Source: Clostridia bacterium (GTDB lineage: Bacteria; Bacillota; DTU025). Taken from it: a DNA stretch of 60,811 nt. The notes under the pieces were generated by a model, which did not search any database, was not told the DNA's origin, and worked only from the letters and a program-made list of their open reading frames with translations. Every line of letters starts with the position of its first letter. The first letter of the stretch is position 1. Of this stretch, positions 22,669-31,973 are shown in pieces. The position numbers and the translations under genes were made by a program. The stretch spans positions 1-60,811 of the forward strand of contig JAYFQW010000048.1 of NCBI GenBank assembly GCA_034926675.1, read 5' to 3'.

Positions 22669-23040
22669 TCACCACTCCCATTGCACTCTCAGTGTTAAGC
22701 CATGTTCGTCGGCCCACGGCGGGCGGCCGCTCTGGCTCAACCAGTGATTGCACCAGTCCGTCAGCCTCACGCTCCACACGCCCCGCCGCGCCTCTGCCCA
22801 TACGGTGTAGTCCTGTCGCACAGGCACCCATGATGGCACTATGCCTGCCTTCCATACCCACTCGTCACACAAGCAGCGCAGTGAGTAGCCGATACCAAGC
22901 CAATCTGTGAGCGGATGCGTTCCGACAGTCTCCCATGTCCATTGCCGAGTTACGAGGTCATATTCGCCTGCGACTGTGTGCGAGGCCGCGCAAGGGGCGG
23001 CGAGAAGGAGAATTATGCACAGTAGTGTGACGTTACGCAA
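22669..23040 (-). CDS. Exported tryptophan-rich protein
   Basis: The best start is a TTG at 23040 (8-nt overlap with the upstream stop). It gives a clean signal peptide, with RNVTLLCIILLLAAPCAAS and cleavage after CAA or AAS. The mature part is about 100 residues and rich in tryptophan and cysteine (LRCLCDEWVWKAG, LTDWCNHWL). A longer reading from 23082 would hide the signal. An exported protein in a tail operon is unusual; it may be a membrane- or wall-acting conversion factor. Confidence 0.5.
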   Translation of the reverse strand: MRNVTLLCIILLLAAPCAASHTVAGEYDLVTRQWTWETVGTHPLTDWLGIGYSLRCLCDEWVWKAGIVPSWVPVRQDYTVWAEARRGVWSVRLTDWCNHWLSQSGRPPWADEHGLTLRVQWEW

Positions 23041-24046
23041 CCTGTAACACCGCCCAATGAGATATATACATTTTTCTGGCATTAGCGTCGGTGGTCTTGA
23101 CCTCGGCGTAGAATATCGCGTCATCGCCTAGATATATAGGCAAATTCGATGTAGCTTCACACGCCGAACCCTGCGTAACTTGCCATCGGCATACACCACC
23201 TGCAACGGTGATAATGATCTCTTTATTCGCTGTGGTATTGCCGGCGCCCGACGTGGATAATTCTGCTGTCTCCACAAGCGACGTGCCGTCGCCGTGTGCT
23301 CCGTAGATATAGCCGTCGCGGTAGGAAATACCCACAAACTGTTTACTAGCAGGAGTCCCGATGCCAGCATACCCCGTAACTGCGCTGTAAGAGTCATATC
23401 CAATCCCCATACGGATAAAGTAGGGTCTGGATGTGTCAAAATGCGTAGTAGCTGGGCATTCCTTGCGTAGGGTCGAAGATGCGCCGCTTTGAGCAGCCGT
23501 GGTTAGTTCAACATGGCGTTCGGTGCACACGGCTGTGCCCGTCTCAGCGAAACCATATACGGAATCGAAACGTGTAGAGTAATATATGCTGCCTGGACGC
23601 ATCACATCAACCAGGCTCGGCCACGGTGCATTAGGGGCGGTATTGTCGCCGTAATTATACCCCCCCACCGCCTCCCTTACAGTGCCTAGTTTGATATAGT
23701 CGCCTGCAGGCGGTCCCGTCGTCGAGTAGCTTGCAGTCGCGCCCGTGGCAAGACCTATGCCATCGCGGGTAAGACACAGATAGATTGCGTACGTATTATT
23801 ATTCATTGTAGGCTGAGGCATCTGCAGGTTAATCGGTGCGTCAGTCACCACACAATAGCCGGCGATCACTGCCACCCCCGCCGTGATGGGGAGGGTAGAG
23901 CCCTCTACCTGAGAGGGCAGATTGAAACCGCTGACCACGTAATTGCGGGCCCCCGGCATCATCCATCCTGCCAGGTTAATCTCCTTAAGCACCTTCTGAG
24001 TCGCCCCACCCACCGCATTGGCGCTAGGAAAAATCTTTATCCCCAT
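23033..24046 (-). CDS. Tail fibre or baseplate protein
   Basis: A 337-residue protein rich in G/S/T/A with regularly spaced beta strands (VVSGFNLPSQVEGS, LPITAGVAVIAGYCVV) of the kind that form upper-baseplate or long-fibre proteins. The N-terminus (MGIKIFPSANAVGG) is typical of fibres that attach to the baseplate. Specific family unknown. Confidence 0.65.
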   Translation of the reverse strand: MGIKIFPSANAVGGATQKVLKEINLAGWMMPGARNYVVSGFNLPSQVEGSTLPITAGVAVIAGYCVVTDAPINLQMPQPTMNNNTYAIYLCLTRDGIGLATGATASYSTTGPPAGDYIKLGTVREAVGGYNYGDNTAPNAPWPSLVDVMRPGSIYYSTRFDSVYGFAETGTAVCTERHVELTTAAQSGASSTLRKECPATTHFDTSRPYFIRMGIGYDSYSAVTGYAGIGTPASKQFVGISYRDGYIYGAHGDGTSLVETAELSTSGAGNTTANKEIIITVAGGVCRWQVTQGSACEATSNLPIYLGDDAIFYAEVKTTDANARKMYISHWAVLQVA

Positions 24047-24049
24047 CTG

Positions 24050-24508
24050 CTACGCCACCTCCAGCGGGAATGACCACTGTATTGCCCACACGTGCTGCGC
24101 ATCCTTGATCTGTGGCTCCAGCGCTACCCACGCGAACGGCACGCTGCCCGCAAACACCATCGCAGAACGCAGCGTCAACCCATTGCACATGTTGGATGCC
24201 AGGTAATACTGCGCCTCCAGCATGGGGCCATAGGTGCGTAGCGTCGAAAGGTCTGACCTCCACACCTCATCCACCGGCCCGGTCGCGTCAGCGGCGGGCG
24301 CTGTTGCGCTTGTGCCCAGTGCTATGGTGGTGAGCGGGGAGCCCACGCCGCGAAAACAGTCCCACAGTGCCGTTAGACCCGAGTCCAGCACTCGGTTATG
24401 CACTCGCTGATGACCTGCTAACTCCATACTAGGGTAATCGTAGATGCCAACATCAACGTTAAATGGCACGATCCGTATTGGGTCGCGCCGCATGTATATA
24501 ACGCGCAT
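24050..24508 (-). CDS. Tail structural protein
   Basis: A 152-residue protein that starts at 24508 in a TAATG overlap with the baseplate-hub gene and has GAGGTGG upstream. It is beta-rich (TIALGTSATAPAADATG, a common feature of phage tail accessory proteins) and ends WAIQWSFPLEV. The role is inferred from position. Confidence 0.6.
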   Translation of the reverse strand: MRVIYMRRDPIRIVPFNVDVGIYDYPSMELAGHQRVHNRVLDSGLTALWDCFRGVGSPLTTIALGTSATAPAADATGPVDEVWRSDLSTLRTYGPMLEAQYYLASNMCNGLTLRSAMVFAGSVPFAWVALEPQIKDAQHVWAIQWSFPLEVA

Positions 24509-26013
24509 TAGTCCACCTCGCAAAATCCGACCTCACTTATTGTGACCTCTGCTGGAGCATAGTCAGATATGTTCACGGAGCAGGTATCCGAGATCTTAAC
24601 CACATCCAGGATTACATGCACGATCGGCATGAACTCAGGTGCGAGCTGGTCTGCCGCCGATGCCTGTTCGCGTTCTCTGAGCAACGCCCGATAGTATTCG
24701 CGCCACCGGGGATTCTCTGAACCTACGGTCTCTACACTATATTGCAGCCTGTATGTTTCATCGACTGTTGGCTCTTCCTTGATCCGAATATTGTCGATCA
24801 GGAACTTTTTCCCGATGCTCAGCTCTGGCAGGGCGATGTCGAGCAGTTGCCCAGCATGCAACCCGTGCGTCGAGGTCCGAAACATCACCTTGGTGGGGAT
24901 GTGGTCATACTGCTCCAGAATGGTCTCTGCCTTGGCCGTGGCGATGTCCGCGCGGTCGATCCCCTCATCCACCTCAACGGCCTCATAGATCCCAGTGCCG
25001 CCCTCGATGGCCTGACGTGCAGTGATTTCATCTTTGTTCACCGCATATCCAAGGATTGGGAACCTGCCAAAATACGACAGCTCGACGACATCGCCCGCCG
25101 ACAGCGGGGTATCTCCGATGTAGCGAATGGTGTTGGAGCCTGGTTCGAATACCCATCGTATATTCGGGTCGCCGACACTCCCGATTAGTTGCACCACATC
25201 ATTGACCGTGATCTCAGGGGCCTTCTCGATCTCATCGTACGCAGTTGTTCCATTGACAGCCGTTGCATGCTGCACGTAAAACACGGTTTGCCCTGCGGTA
25301 GCGGTCCATCGAATCTGGCTGATCTTGTCGGCAGTGACCTTGGTCCCTTTCACGCGCTGCACATTACGATACTGCGATCTGTCATACTCAACTTGCAGGT
25401 CATACGCTATTAGGTCGCTGTTAGCCACGATGCCCCATGGAGCCGCGGTGGCAATACGCTCGACGAAATGCACGCCTTTGCCAGCGTCTACCCACCATTT
25501 ATAGCCGGTCAGCCGTGACAGCTCAGCCATGCAGTCAGCCACAGAGAGATAGGCAAACTGTGTTTTTTTGAGCACCGGCCCATCCTGGACATCGGCAACA
25601 GTGAACCCCTCGCCCGTGAGACCGTCGGCAATGAGACATTTGACGATGTCGCCCGCCTTGTAGTTGAGGTGCGTCCCCGAGTAGAACCGGCGCGACATTA
25701 TACAGCCCCAGTCCACGATGCTGAGGTGATGCATGAGACCTGCGCCAGCTGGCAGCAATTCGATGCCCGGCTTCTCTATCTGCCCATTGAACACCCCAGT
25801 GATGACCGGGTTCTCTGCACCCTCTGGAGGAGGCTGTACGTCCTCAATCACCACTGGCATGCCTGTCACTAAATGCAGTTCGTTGCCCTTATCATAAAGG
25901 TCCACCGAACATGTGTCGGTTGCGTTGATTTCCTCGGTGATAGACAGTGAGCCTAGCAGCACAAATGCCGAGACGTCCTTGCCGGCTATGGTAATGCGGA
26001 GTATCGGATTCAC
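24508..26013 (-). CDS. Baseplate hub / minor tail protein
   Basis: A 501-residue protein that resembles the siphovirus tail-hub (gp27-like) family: N-terminal strand ITIAGKDVSAFVLLGSLSI, then the NATDTCSVDLYD block, AGDIVKCLIADGL and YKWWVDAGKGVHF. It follows the tape measure as expected. The start is ambiguous: the GTG at 26013 overlaps its own Shine-Dalgarno (GGGGAGGTG), whereas an ATA codon at 26004 is at ideal spacing, so a rare ATA start is possible. Its ribosome site is partly inside a UUCG hairpin. Confidence 0.75.
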   Translation of the reverse strand: MNPILRITIAGKDVSAFVLLGSLSITEEINATDTCSVDLYDKGNELHLVTGMPVVIEDVQPPPEGAENPVITGVFNGQIEKPGIELLPAGAGLMHHLSIVDWGCIMSRRFYSGTHLNYKAGDIVKCLIADGLTGEGFTVADVQDGPVLKKTQFAYLSVADCMAELSRLTGYKWWVDAGKGVHFVERIATAAPWGIVANSDLIAYDLQVEYDRSQYRNVQRVKGTKVTADKISQIRWTATAGQTVFYVQHATAVNGTTAYDEIEKAPEITVNDVVQLIGSVGDPNIRWVFEPGSNTIRYIGDTPLSAGDVVELSYFGRFPILGYAVNKDEITARQAIEGGTGIYEAVEVDEGIDRADIATAKAETILEQYDHIPTKVMFRTSTHGLHAGQLLDIALPELSIGKKFLIDNIRIKEEPTVDETYRLQYSVETVGSENPRWREYYRALLREREQASAADQLAPEFMPIVHVILDVVKISDTCSVNISDYAPAEVTISEVGFCEVD

Positions 26014-26015
26014 CT

Positions 26016-26046
26016 CCCCGAAGGGGAAGGCCGGGTTGCCCCGGCC
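26016..26046 (-). promoter_or_regulatory. Tandem tetraloop hairpins between tape measure and hub
   Basis: Right after the tape-measure stop the RNA would form GGCCGGG-GCAA-CCCGGCC (GNRA loop) and then CCCC-TTC-GGGG, the second one reaching the hub Shine-Dalgarno. There is no U-tract, so this is more likely a stability or translation-control element than a terminator. Confidence 0.6.
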
Positions 26047-29000
26047 TACGCGTATGAGACTCTGGCGCGGATGTTCTCACGGCGCAGGGCCTCAACCGTC
26101 TTGCGCTGTATCTTGTCCGTGAGCGTTTCCACGTCTCGATCTGACATGATGTGGTTGCCGTGCACGTCCACATGCACGTGAATATCACCACCGCCATACC
26201 CCGCCGCCTTACTGCTGCGAAGCGGGATCACGGCTTCTGGCCCGGCCTCGCCGATGAGTGCGAATGTAGGCTTGGTCACTATGCCACCATCGGCAAGCGG
26301 TTTAGCCTGCGATGAGGGTTTATCGTCTTTTGACCAATTGCTTTGAATTGCCAGTAACGTTGCAAGCGCACCTGCAATTATCAAGGCGCCAATCGGCGAC
26401 CACATCCATTGGATGGCGGTTTGCACCGCTTCGCATGCCAGCACCGCGCCCACTGCCATTTCAATGAACGCCTTAAGCATGGAATTTAATGCGGTTTTCA
26501 AAATGGTGTTCCAGTCGCCCTCGCCGGTTATGAGTTTCATGCTAACATCTGTAACGAGTTTATTCATAGTGGACTGCGCGTCATGTTGGAATTTGTCGAT
26601 AACCTCTTGCATTGTCTTGAATGTACGTTGGGTTTCGCCGGTGATATCGACACCTAACTGTTCCCAGATTGCCTTCGCCTGCTCGGCAGTGACACCATGC
26701 GTTACAAGCAGGGTAGAGAACGCTTTTTCCGTCTCGCTATTGATACCCGCGCCGGTGGTGCGTGTCAGGGCGGTCATGTCTATGCCAGATCTCTCAAGCG
26801 TAGCAACGATTTTACCCCATACTTCTGTCGTCTTGTTCTTGAGCCGTTCCCATGCCGTACCTGTGCCCGCCGCAGATGTGACTGCATCTATCATGGTTTG
26901 ATCCAGTGTCAGCCCCGTCTCCGTCGCCGCACTGCTGATCTGCCCGAGCGACAGTCCCATCGCATCAGCTGTTGTTTGCCCAGCCAGTTGCAGCCCGCCC
27001 ATACTCTCCACCATGCGATCAATCGCTGAGGTAAACGGCTCCGGTTCGATGGCATCCAGTTTCAGCGCCCCACTGAGGGTCAGGGGCCCCATTGCCGCCA
27101 GCTGTTCATCGACCAGGTGCTGCAAATCAAAGTTCTGGAGGTTCGGCTTCAGTTCGGCGTCCAACTCTAGTGAGAGCGGTCCCTTCAATTGCTCCTGAAC
27201 CTTGTTGCCGAACAAATCCTTAAGGTTGTCCGGCACCAGCTTCATCTGATCTGCATCCAGCGTCAATGCCAGTTTAGCAGGCTTGGCATCGTCCAGCGCG
27301 CCGAGCGCCGAGTCCACGCCATATCGCATTGCAGCACCTGGGATAGATGCCGTCTGCCACCAGACGTTCTCCGTGTCGTCGCGCATAAGTCGCGCATTGT
27401 GCGCCATCCTTCGCGCCATCGATTCCAAATGGCCCGACAAGGTGTCCTCCATGCGCTCGCCTGCTCGCCCGAAGGTCTGCTCCACCGCGCTATGCAGTTC
27501 ATCCGACGATAGGAGGCCATCGGCTATGGTCTTATCTATCGCCCGCCCTGCATTTGTCAAATGCGAGAATGGGCCAGACTTGGCGTCCGAGTGAGGCAGT
27601 AGTTGCCCTGCATCGCCGAACTTGCCGAGGATCGCATCATACAGTGCATTACTGCTTGACGCGCCCTGCGCTAACGTCTCGATGATGGCTCGCCCGTTCG
27701 CAGTCAAATGCGAGAATGGGCCAGACTTGGCGTCCGAGTTCGTGAAAAGCTTTTTCGCTATCGTATCGAACGCTTTCAGCACTGCCTGAAATAGCGAATC
27801 AGAGGATGCAGCCCCTTCAGCCATGGTATCTACAATAGCCTTACCCGACTGCTTCGACGTGCCCGCAACCTGCGCCGCGAATGTCTTACCCTTGCCTTGC
27901 CATACGGCGACAAGCCCATCTAGGAGTTTGGCTTGGTCTGCAATAAGGAGCTTGCTATCCTTATCAAGGATGCTCGCGTCCACGAGATCTTGCGATGTAA
28001 CGCCGAGGTATTGCGCCGCGTCGAACGTTCGCTTCTCGTTCTTGGTGTCGCGCAACGTACTAGCTGCATGTGTAAACTGCATTTGCGAGACCTTGTCCAG
28101 ATCCATGAATTTCATCGGCGGTGCTGCTTGTATCTCTTTCTGCTTCTTGGCAACCTTGTCATACAGTAGGGCCAAGCCGCCGACTGCCAGGAATGTCATG
28201 CCCAGCGGAGTGGCCAGCCCCGCGATGATCTCCAGACTGCCAGCAACTACCTTGAGCCCTACACCGGCCCCAACTAGCAACCCAAGACCCTTAATCATCT
28301 GGTCCTGTTGCTCGGGCTTTATATTGTTCCAACTGCCGATGACCTTATCGAGGTAAGTCAGAACCTGTGGCAAGACCTTTTCGAGGTTCGCAGCGACCTT
28401 GTCTCCCAGCGGAGCCAATGCGACATCCAGCTTGTTACGCATAACCTGCATCTTCTCGCCGAAGCTCTCGGTCTCTTTGGACGTGCGTTCAATCGCGCCT
28501 TTGCTCGCGTCCAACTTCTTTGCGTACTCGTCTGCATTCATCGCGTTCCGCCTGATCGCGTCGGCCATGGGCTGAGCCGCGCGTGGACCAAACACGCGGG
28601 AGCTGATCGCTAGTGCCTCCTGCTCGGTCCGGGCCTGCCTAATGCCCTCGATCCATTTCGGGAACTCCCTTTTGGGGTCCAACCCCTGACTGGTTAGCTC
28701 GTTGATTGCGCTCTTGAACCCCATTGTGGCATCACTGACATCCACGCCGTGCTGGTAGAACGATACTAGCAGGGCTGTCGCCGAGCTTAGATCATAACCT
28801 AGCTGCCTAAACTGCGGCCCGGCATCGAACAGCGCAGCATTCAACTCGGTCACGCTGCCCGTAGACATTTGAGCTGCTTTGAACATGCGGTCCATCGTGC
28901 TGGAATAGTCCTGCTCTGCTACGCCCCACGACTGCACCATACGCGCGAAAGAACCGCTAACCTGCTTGGGATTCTCGCCGAACATCTTGCCAGTCAACAC

Positions 29001-29984
29001 AGCCTGCCTTGCAAGCCGATCCAACGCAGGCCCGCCCTCCATGTTGAGGCGTGCGCTTAGATCCCCGACGGCCGCGGATATATCGCCCAGACCCGCAGGC
29101 GTGGTGGTGGCTAGACGCCGGAATGTGTTCTCCAGTCCTATTAGCTTCTGCCCGGTCGCGCCAGTGCGTATGGCGATGTTGTCCAAAGCGTCATCAATGA
29201 CCATCGAGCTACGCACTGCCAATGTGCCCGCTAGAATCAGTGGCCCACTGATGTATTTGTTCCACGAGTTAGAGAACTTGTTGAGGCTGTCACCGGCCTT
29301 TTTGAGTCCATCGTGCAGCGTCTGGAGCCCATTTTGGGCCTTGGCGCTGATTTGATCTGCGGCCTTGCCGACCTCGGTTGCCGTTTCCTTGGCTGTGTTC
29401 TTGATCTCCTTGCCCGCATCGTCAGCGGCTTTGGCAGTCTCGCCCGCCGCTTGCTTCGCCGACTGCGCTGCATCCTTGGATGCCGTGTCCACAAGCCCGT
29501 ATGACGCCGCGTAGTCAGCCCATGCGGCATCAGCTAATTGTCCCGAGTTCGCAATGGCTGCCTGTGTCTGGCTAACCGACTGCGCCACGCTAGTAGCCGC
29601 TTTCTCTACTGCCTGAGTGGTAGAGGTTGTGACTGCCGCTGCTGTCTGCGCAGCCTGGCTCTCCAGCACGCCCAGCGCCGCCAGTTGCTGGCCAACTATA
29701 CCGCTGGGATCAATGGTCAGGTCCACCATCTCGCGCCCGATCTGGACGCGCACCTTCTGCATTTCCGACGCAGCCTTGGACGCTGCTGATGTCGCCGCCT
29801 GCGCTGATGCTTGAGCAGCTTTGGCGGTTCGCGATGCGGTTTGTTCCACTGCTCTCGTAGCAGTCTCGGCGCTAGACTTGATGGTCTCCAACGCGGCCCC
29901 AGTCTTTTCAAACTGCCGAGCAGCCTGATTGAGCCCTGACACATCAGCGCCTATGCGCACCATAATGGAGCCGAGGTCTGCCAT
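26046..29984 (-). CDS. Tail tape measure protein
   Basis: At 1312 residues it is the longest gene. It starts with the common MADLGSIMVRIGADVSGLNQA and has a long coiled-coil/alanine-rich N-terminus, the characteristic tape-measure core (about residues 270-560: NTFRRLATTTPAGLGDISAA, LLVSFYQHGVDVSDATMGF) and hydrophobic segments at about 580-620 and 1195-1240. A motif SDAKSGPFSHLT occurs twice in the centre. It sets tail length and may carry DNA into the cell. It lies directly after the chaperone pair, as in lambda. Confidence 0.95.
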   Translation of the reverse strand: MADLGSIMVRIGADVSGLNQAARQFEKTGAALETIKSSAETATRAVEQTASRTAKAAQASAQAATSAASKAASEMQKVRVQIGREMVDLTIDPSGIVGQQLAALGVLESQAAQTAAAVTTSTTQAVEKAATSVAQSVSQTQAAIANSGQLADAAWADYAASYGLVDTASKDAAQSAKQAAGETAKAADDAGKEIKNTAKETATEVGKAADQISAKAQNGLQTLHDGLKKAGDSLNKFSNSWNKYISGPLILAGTLAVRSSMVIDDALDNIAIRTGATGQKLIGLENTFRRLATTTPAGLGDISAAVGDLSARLNMEGGPALDRLARQAVLTGKMFGENPKQVSGSFARMVQSWGVAEQDYSSTMDRMFKAAQMSTGSVTELNAALFDAGPQFRQLGYDLSSATALLVSFYQHGVDVSDATMGFKSAINELTSQGLDPKREFPKWIEGIRQARTEQEALAISSRVFGPRAAQPMADAIRRNAMNADEYAKKLDASKGAIERTSKETESFGEKMQVMRNKLDVALAPLGDKVAANLEKVLPQVLTYLDKVIGSWNNIKPEQQDQMIKGLGLLVGAGVGLKVVAGSLEIIAGLATPLGMTFLAVGGLALLYDKVAKKQKEIQAAPPMKFMDLDKVSQMQFTHAASTLRDTKNEKRTFDAAQYLGVTSQDLVDASILDKDSKLLIADQAKLLDGLVAVWQGKGKTFAAQVAGTSKQSGKAIVDTMAEGAASSDSLFQAVLKAFDTIAKKLFTNSDAKSGPFSHLTANGRAIIETLAQGASSSNALYDAILGKFGDAGQLLPHSDAKSGPFSHLTNAGRAIDKTIADGLLSSDELHSAVEQTFGRAGERMEDTLSGHLESMARRMAHNARLMRDDTENVWWQTASIPGAAMRYGVDSALGALDDAKPAKLALTLDADQMKLVPDNLKDLFGNKVQEQLKGPLSLELDAELKPNLQNFDLQHLVDEQLAAMGPLTLSGALKLDAIEPEPFTSAIDRMVESMGGLQLAGQTTADAMGLSLGQISSAATETGLTLDQTMIDAVTSAAGTGTAWERLKNKTTEVWGKIVATLERSGIDMTALTRTTGAGINSETEKAFSTLLVTHGVTAEQAKAIWEQLGVDITGETQRTFKTMQEVIDKFQHDAQSTMNKLVTDVSMKLITGEGDWNTILKTALNSMLKAFIEMAVGAVLACEAVQTAIQWMWSPIGALIIAGALATLLAIQSNWSKDDKPSSQAKPLADGGIVTKPTFALIGEAGPEAVIPLRSSKAAGYGGGDIHVHVDVHGNHIMSDRDVETLTDKIQRKTVEALRRENIRARVSYA

Positions 29985-29985
29985 G

Positions 29986-30512
29986 TTATCTTCTCAGCTC
30001 CTTTAGCTGCTTCTCACGTTCTTGGTCCTGCGCTTTTAACCACGCTATCCACTCGGATAGTTCATACGATGTGAGAGAGCGCAGGAGTTGAGAAACTGTC
30101 ATCCCCAACTCCTGCGCTATACGAAAATACCAGGCCCGTTCAGAGCCTGGCCCTAGGAGTTTTTTGTGATTGCCTCATCGTCTCCGGTGAGCCCTGATAC
30201 CCTCAGCGCCGCGGTAGTGAGTCTGTCCAACGCCTTGCCGAATTTGCCGTTGAGCCGATCCCGATGTGTAGGCTTGAATACTGGCTGATTTGTCTCGGGG
30301 TCGTACACCGAGTAGATTATCAGCTCGGGTTGTATCCTCTCTACGTCCACCTTGCCCTTTTCATCCGTTGTCTTGGCAAGCTTAGCCCTTTGGGCTCCGG
30401 TAAGCCCCCTAACCAGCAACCTCTTGCCCCACTCAGGCACCTCAACTGTCTCGCTGGGGATGTCGTCCATGTCCAGGATCTCGTCCGCTAGTGATCTGGT
30501 TTCGTCTGCCAT
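29986..30512 (-). CDS. Tail assembly chaperone GT fusion (-1 frameshift)
   Basis: The upstream frame (30512-30153) is read to the slippery heptamer A-AAA-AAC (30165-30159) and a -1 shift then continues through 30158-29986, adding a tail of about 56 residues that ends ...WLKAQDQEREKQLKELRR. A stem-loop 8 nt after the heptamer (CCAGGC/GCCTGG, 30150-30130) would stimulate slippage. This is the classic gpG/gpGT arrangement between tail tube and tape measure. The shifted frame has a full, in-place stop at 29986-29988 just before the tape-measure ATG. Confidence 0.85.
30130..30165 (-). promoter_or_regulatory. Programmed -1 ribosomal frameshift signal
   Basis: The heptamer A AAA AAC is in phase with the zero frame (ACA AAA AAC). 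The downstream 6-bp stem has a 9-nt loop. Spacer and stem geometry agree with known chaperone frameshift sites. Confidence 0.85.
30153..30512 (-). CDS. Tail assembly chaperone G
   Basis: A 119-residue, acidic, mostly helical protein (LADEILDMDDIPSETVEVPE, GAQRAKLAKTTDEKGK, IIYSVYDPETNQPVF) that fits the family of siphovirus tail assembly chaperones. Gene order (tail tube, chaperone pair, tape measure) supports this. It is the zero-frame product and should be made in large excess over the fusion. Confidence 0.85.
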   Translation of the reverse strand: MADETRSLADEILDMDDIPSETVEVPEWGKRLLVRGLTGAQRAKLAKTTDEKGKVDVERIQPELIIYSVYDPETNQPVFKPTHRDRLNGKFGKALDRLTTAALRVSGLTGDDEAITKNS

Positions 30513-30522
30513 GTTGCCCTCC

Positions 30523-31137
30523 TTATGCCGCGTCGATATATTGTGGTATGCCAGTGATCTGAATGTTCAGGCTTTCGCTCAGCGCCGAGTCTGTTGCGTT
30601 CTTCACGCTGTCCGCGGTGAGATGTCCGTACACGTAATAGGCGACGCCATTCTTGAACCGCAGCTCAAGGCCCAACAGCGTTCCGGCGGTGATGCATCCC
30701 AGGAAAAACTCATCAAACCACCATCGCTCCACTGCAACAGTCCCGCCTTTGAGTAGCGGCTCATACTCTCTAAAACCCGCAGGCACTGTGTCCCATGATG
30801 TAACATCCAGCATGTCCTTCTGCAGATCCATGCTCCACGATTTGGAACCACCGAGTTTGTTGACTGCAGTGAAGTATTTGCCGGTCACAGTTACCTCGGT
30901 TCCTGCCTCCAGGCCAGGACTGTATGGGATTGCGCCACCTGCATGGGCGATGCCCGCCGTGGGCGCTACGCTCGCTGTTACCGCCTGGGATGGGTCCCAC
31001 CAGCGCTTAGCCGGGTTCGTGATCCTGTAGACTGTCCTATCGGCGTTGGCAGTAGTCGCCTCGGTCGTGAATGCCGCTGTGTTTTGCGTTGTATCAATGA
31101 GATATACCGATGATTCGTAACCGACGATGACGCCCAA
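30523..31137 (-). CDS. Tail tube (major tail) protein
   Basis: A 204-residue protein with a tube-like beta sandwich pattern: GVIVGYESSVYLID at the start, ATTANADRTVYRITN, EAGTEVTVTGKYFTA and YYVYGHLTADSV near the end. It is directly upstream of the chaperone genes. A second tube-like gene lies immediately upstream (31151), so one of the two may instead be a tail terminator or a second tube subunit. Confidence 0.75.
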   Translation of the reverse strand: MGVIVGYESSVYLIDTTQNTAAFTTEATTANADRTVYRITNPAKRWWDPSQAVTASVAPTAGIAHAGGAIPYSPGLEAGTEVTVTGKYFTAVNKLGGSKSWSMDLQKDMLDVTSWDTVPAGFREYEPLLKGGTVAVERWWFDEFFLGCITAGTLLGLELRFKNGVAYYVYGHLTADSVKNATDSALSESLNIQITGIPQYIDAA

Positions 31138-31150
31138 TCACATCACGCCC

Positions 31151-31540
31151 TTATGCGAATGTCGGCGCGCCGTTGAACTGGAAGTTGAACGAGCCAGTCG
31201 CTACGCCTTCCACGCTGGATTTGGAGCTTAGACTGGTGATGTACACGCTGCCTGACCACTTATGTGTGGAGTCCTCGTAGAGCTCGACTGTGGCCAGCGT
31301 GCCCTGCAGCCACGCATTGCGCAGAGCCGTCTGCCCCGCGTCCGTCGGGTCTGCGTATTTGAGGTTTACCGAGCCCGTCGCGCTCGCTAGCAGGGGAATG
31401 GATGTCTTGAAACCATTGTTGCCATCGTTCATTGAGGTTTTGTCAAACATGTCGCGAGAGCCCTCGAAGCTCCAGTCCGCTGTGCCCGCAACCGCCGTTG
31501 AACCGACCATGACCTTCGAGGCATATCCGACGATAGCCAT
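31151..31540 (-). CDS. Second tail tube-like protein
   Basis: A 129-residue protein that also has tube-type features (MAIVGYASKVMVGSTAVAG, DWSFEGSRDMFDKTSM, SGSVYITSLSSKSS, GSFNFQFNGAP) as in small SPP1/TP901-type major tail proteins. The ATG at 31540 follows AGGAGTGG; a longer frame to 31714 is spurious. The two tube-like proteins could form alternate rings or the larger may decorate the tube. Confidence 0.75.
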   Translation of the reverse strand: MAIVGYASKVMVGSTAVAGTADWSFEGSRDMFDKTSMNDGNNGFKTSIPLLASATGSVNLKYADPTDAGQTALRNAWLQGTLATVELYEDSTHKWSGSVYITSLSSKSSVEGVATGSFNFQFNGAPTFA

Positions 31541-31541
31541 T

Positions 31542-31973
31542 TTACAAACCACTCCTATGCCCACCCGCTGGCGGCTCCCGGAGCAGGTGGAAATTGCATG
31601 AGAAAACCGGACGACCATTCTCGTCCGGCCCAAGCGGGATGATGTCGCCTTGCGCCCATATCCCGTCATATTGAGTCCCGTTGATGCCCTGACTCGGCAA
31701 TGCCGCGAGCGCATCCCTGACTGTCAGCGCCTTCGCCCATGCGATGGGGTACTCGGTGTCAACAGGTCGGCCTCTCACATGCACCATCACAGTTGGCCTG
31801 TCCACACGCCATTTGGGATCAGGTGAAAAGCCGCCAGTATCGTATACGGTGATGCACCTATCTGGCGCAGCAGGCATTGAGCCCTGCGCGATGCGCCAGT
31901 CTGCTGTAGTCGTGCGCGTGCCCACGCCCGCGGCTACCAGCAGGTCGGCTATATCCTTCGATGGAGGGTTCAC
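31542..31973 (-). CDS. Tail terminator / minor capsid family protein
   Basis: A 143-residue protein of the head-tail terminator class (minor capsid protein 12-like): it begins PPSKDIADLLVAAGVGT, has PAAPDRCITVYDTGG, RPTVMVHVRGRPVD and ends in a beta strand. The GTG start overlaps the previous stop (GTGA). It caps the tail tube and joins it to the connector. Confidence 0.75.
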   Translation of the reverse strand: MNPPSKDIADLLVAAGVGTRTTTADWRIAQGSMPAAPDRCITVYDTGGFSPDPKWRVDRPTVMVHVRGRPVDTEYPIAWAKALTVRDALAALPSQGINGTQYDGIWAQGDIIPLGPDENGRPVFSCNFHLLREPPAGGHRSGL

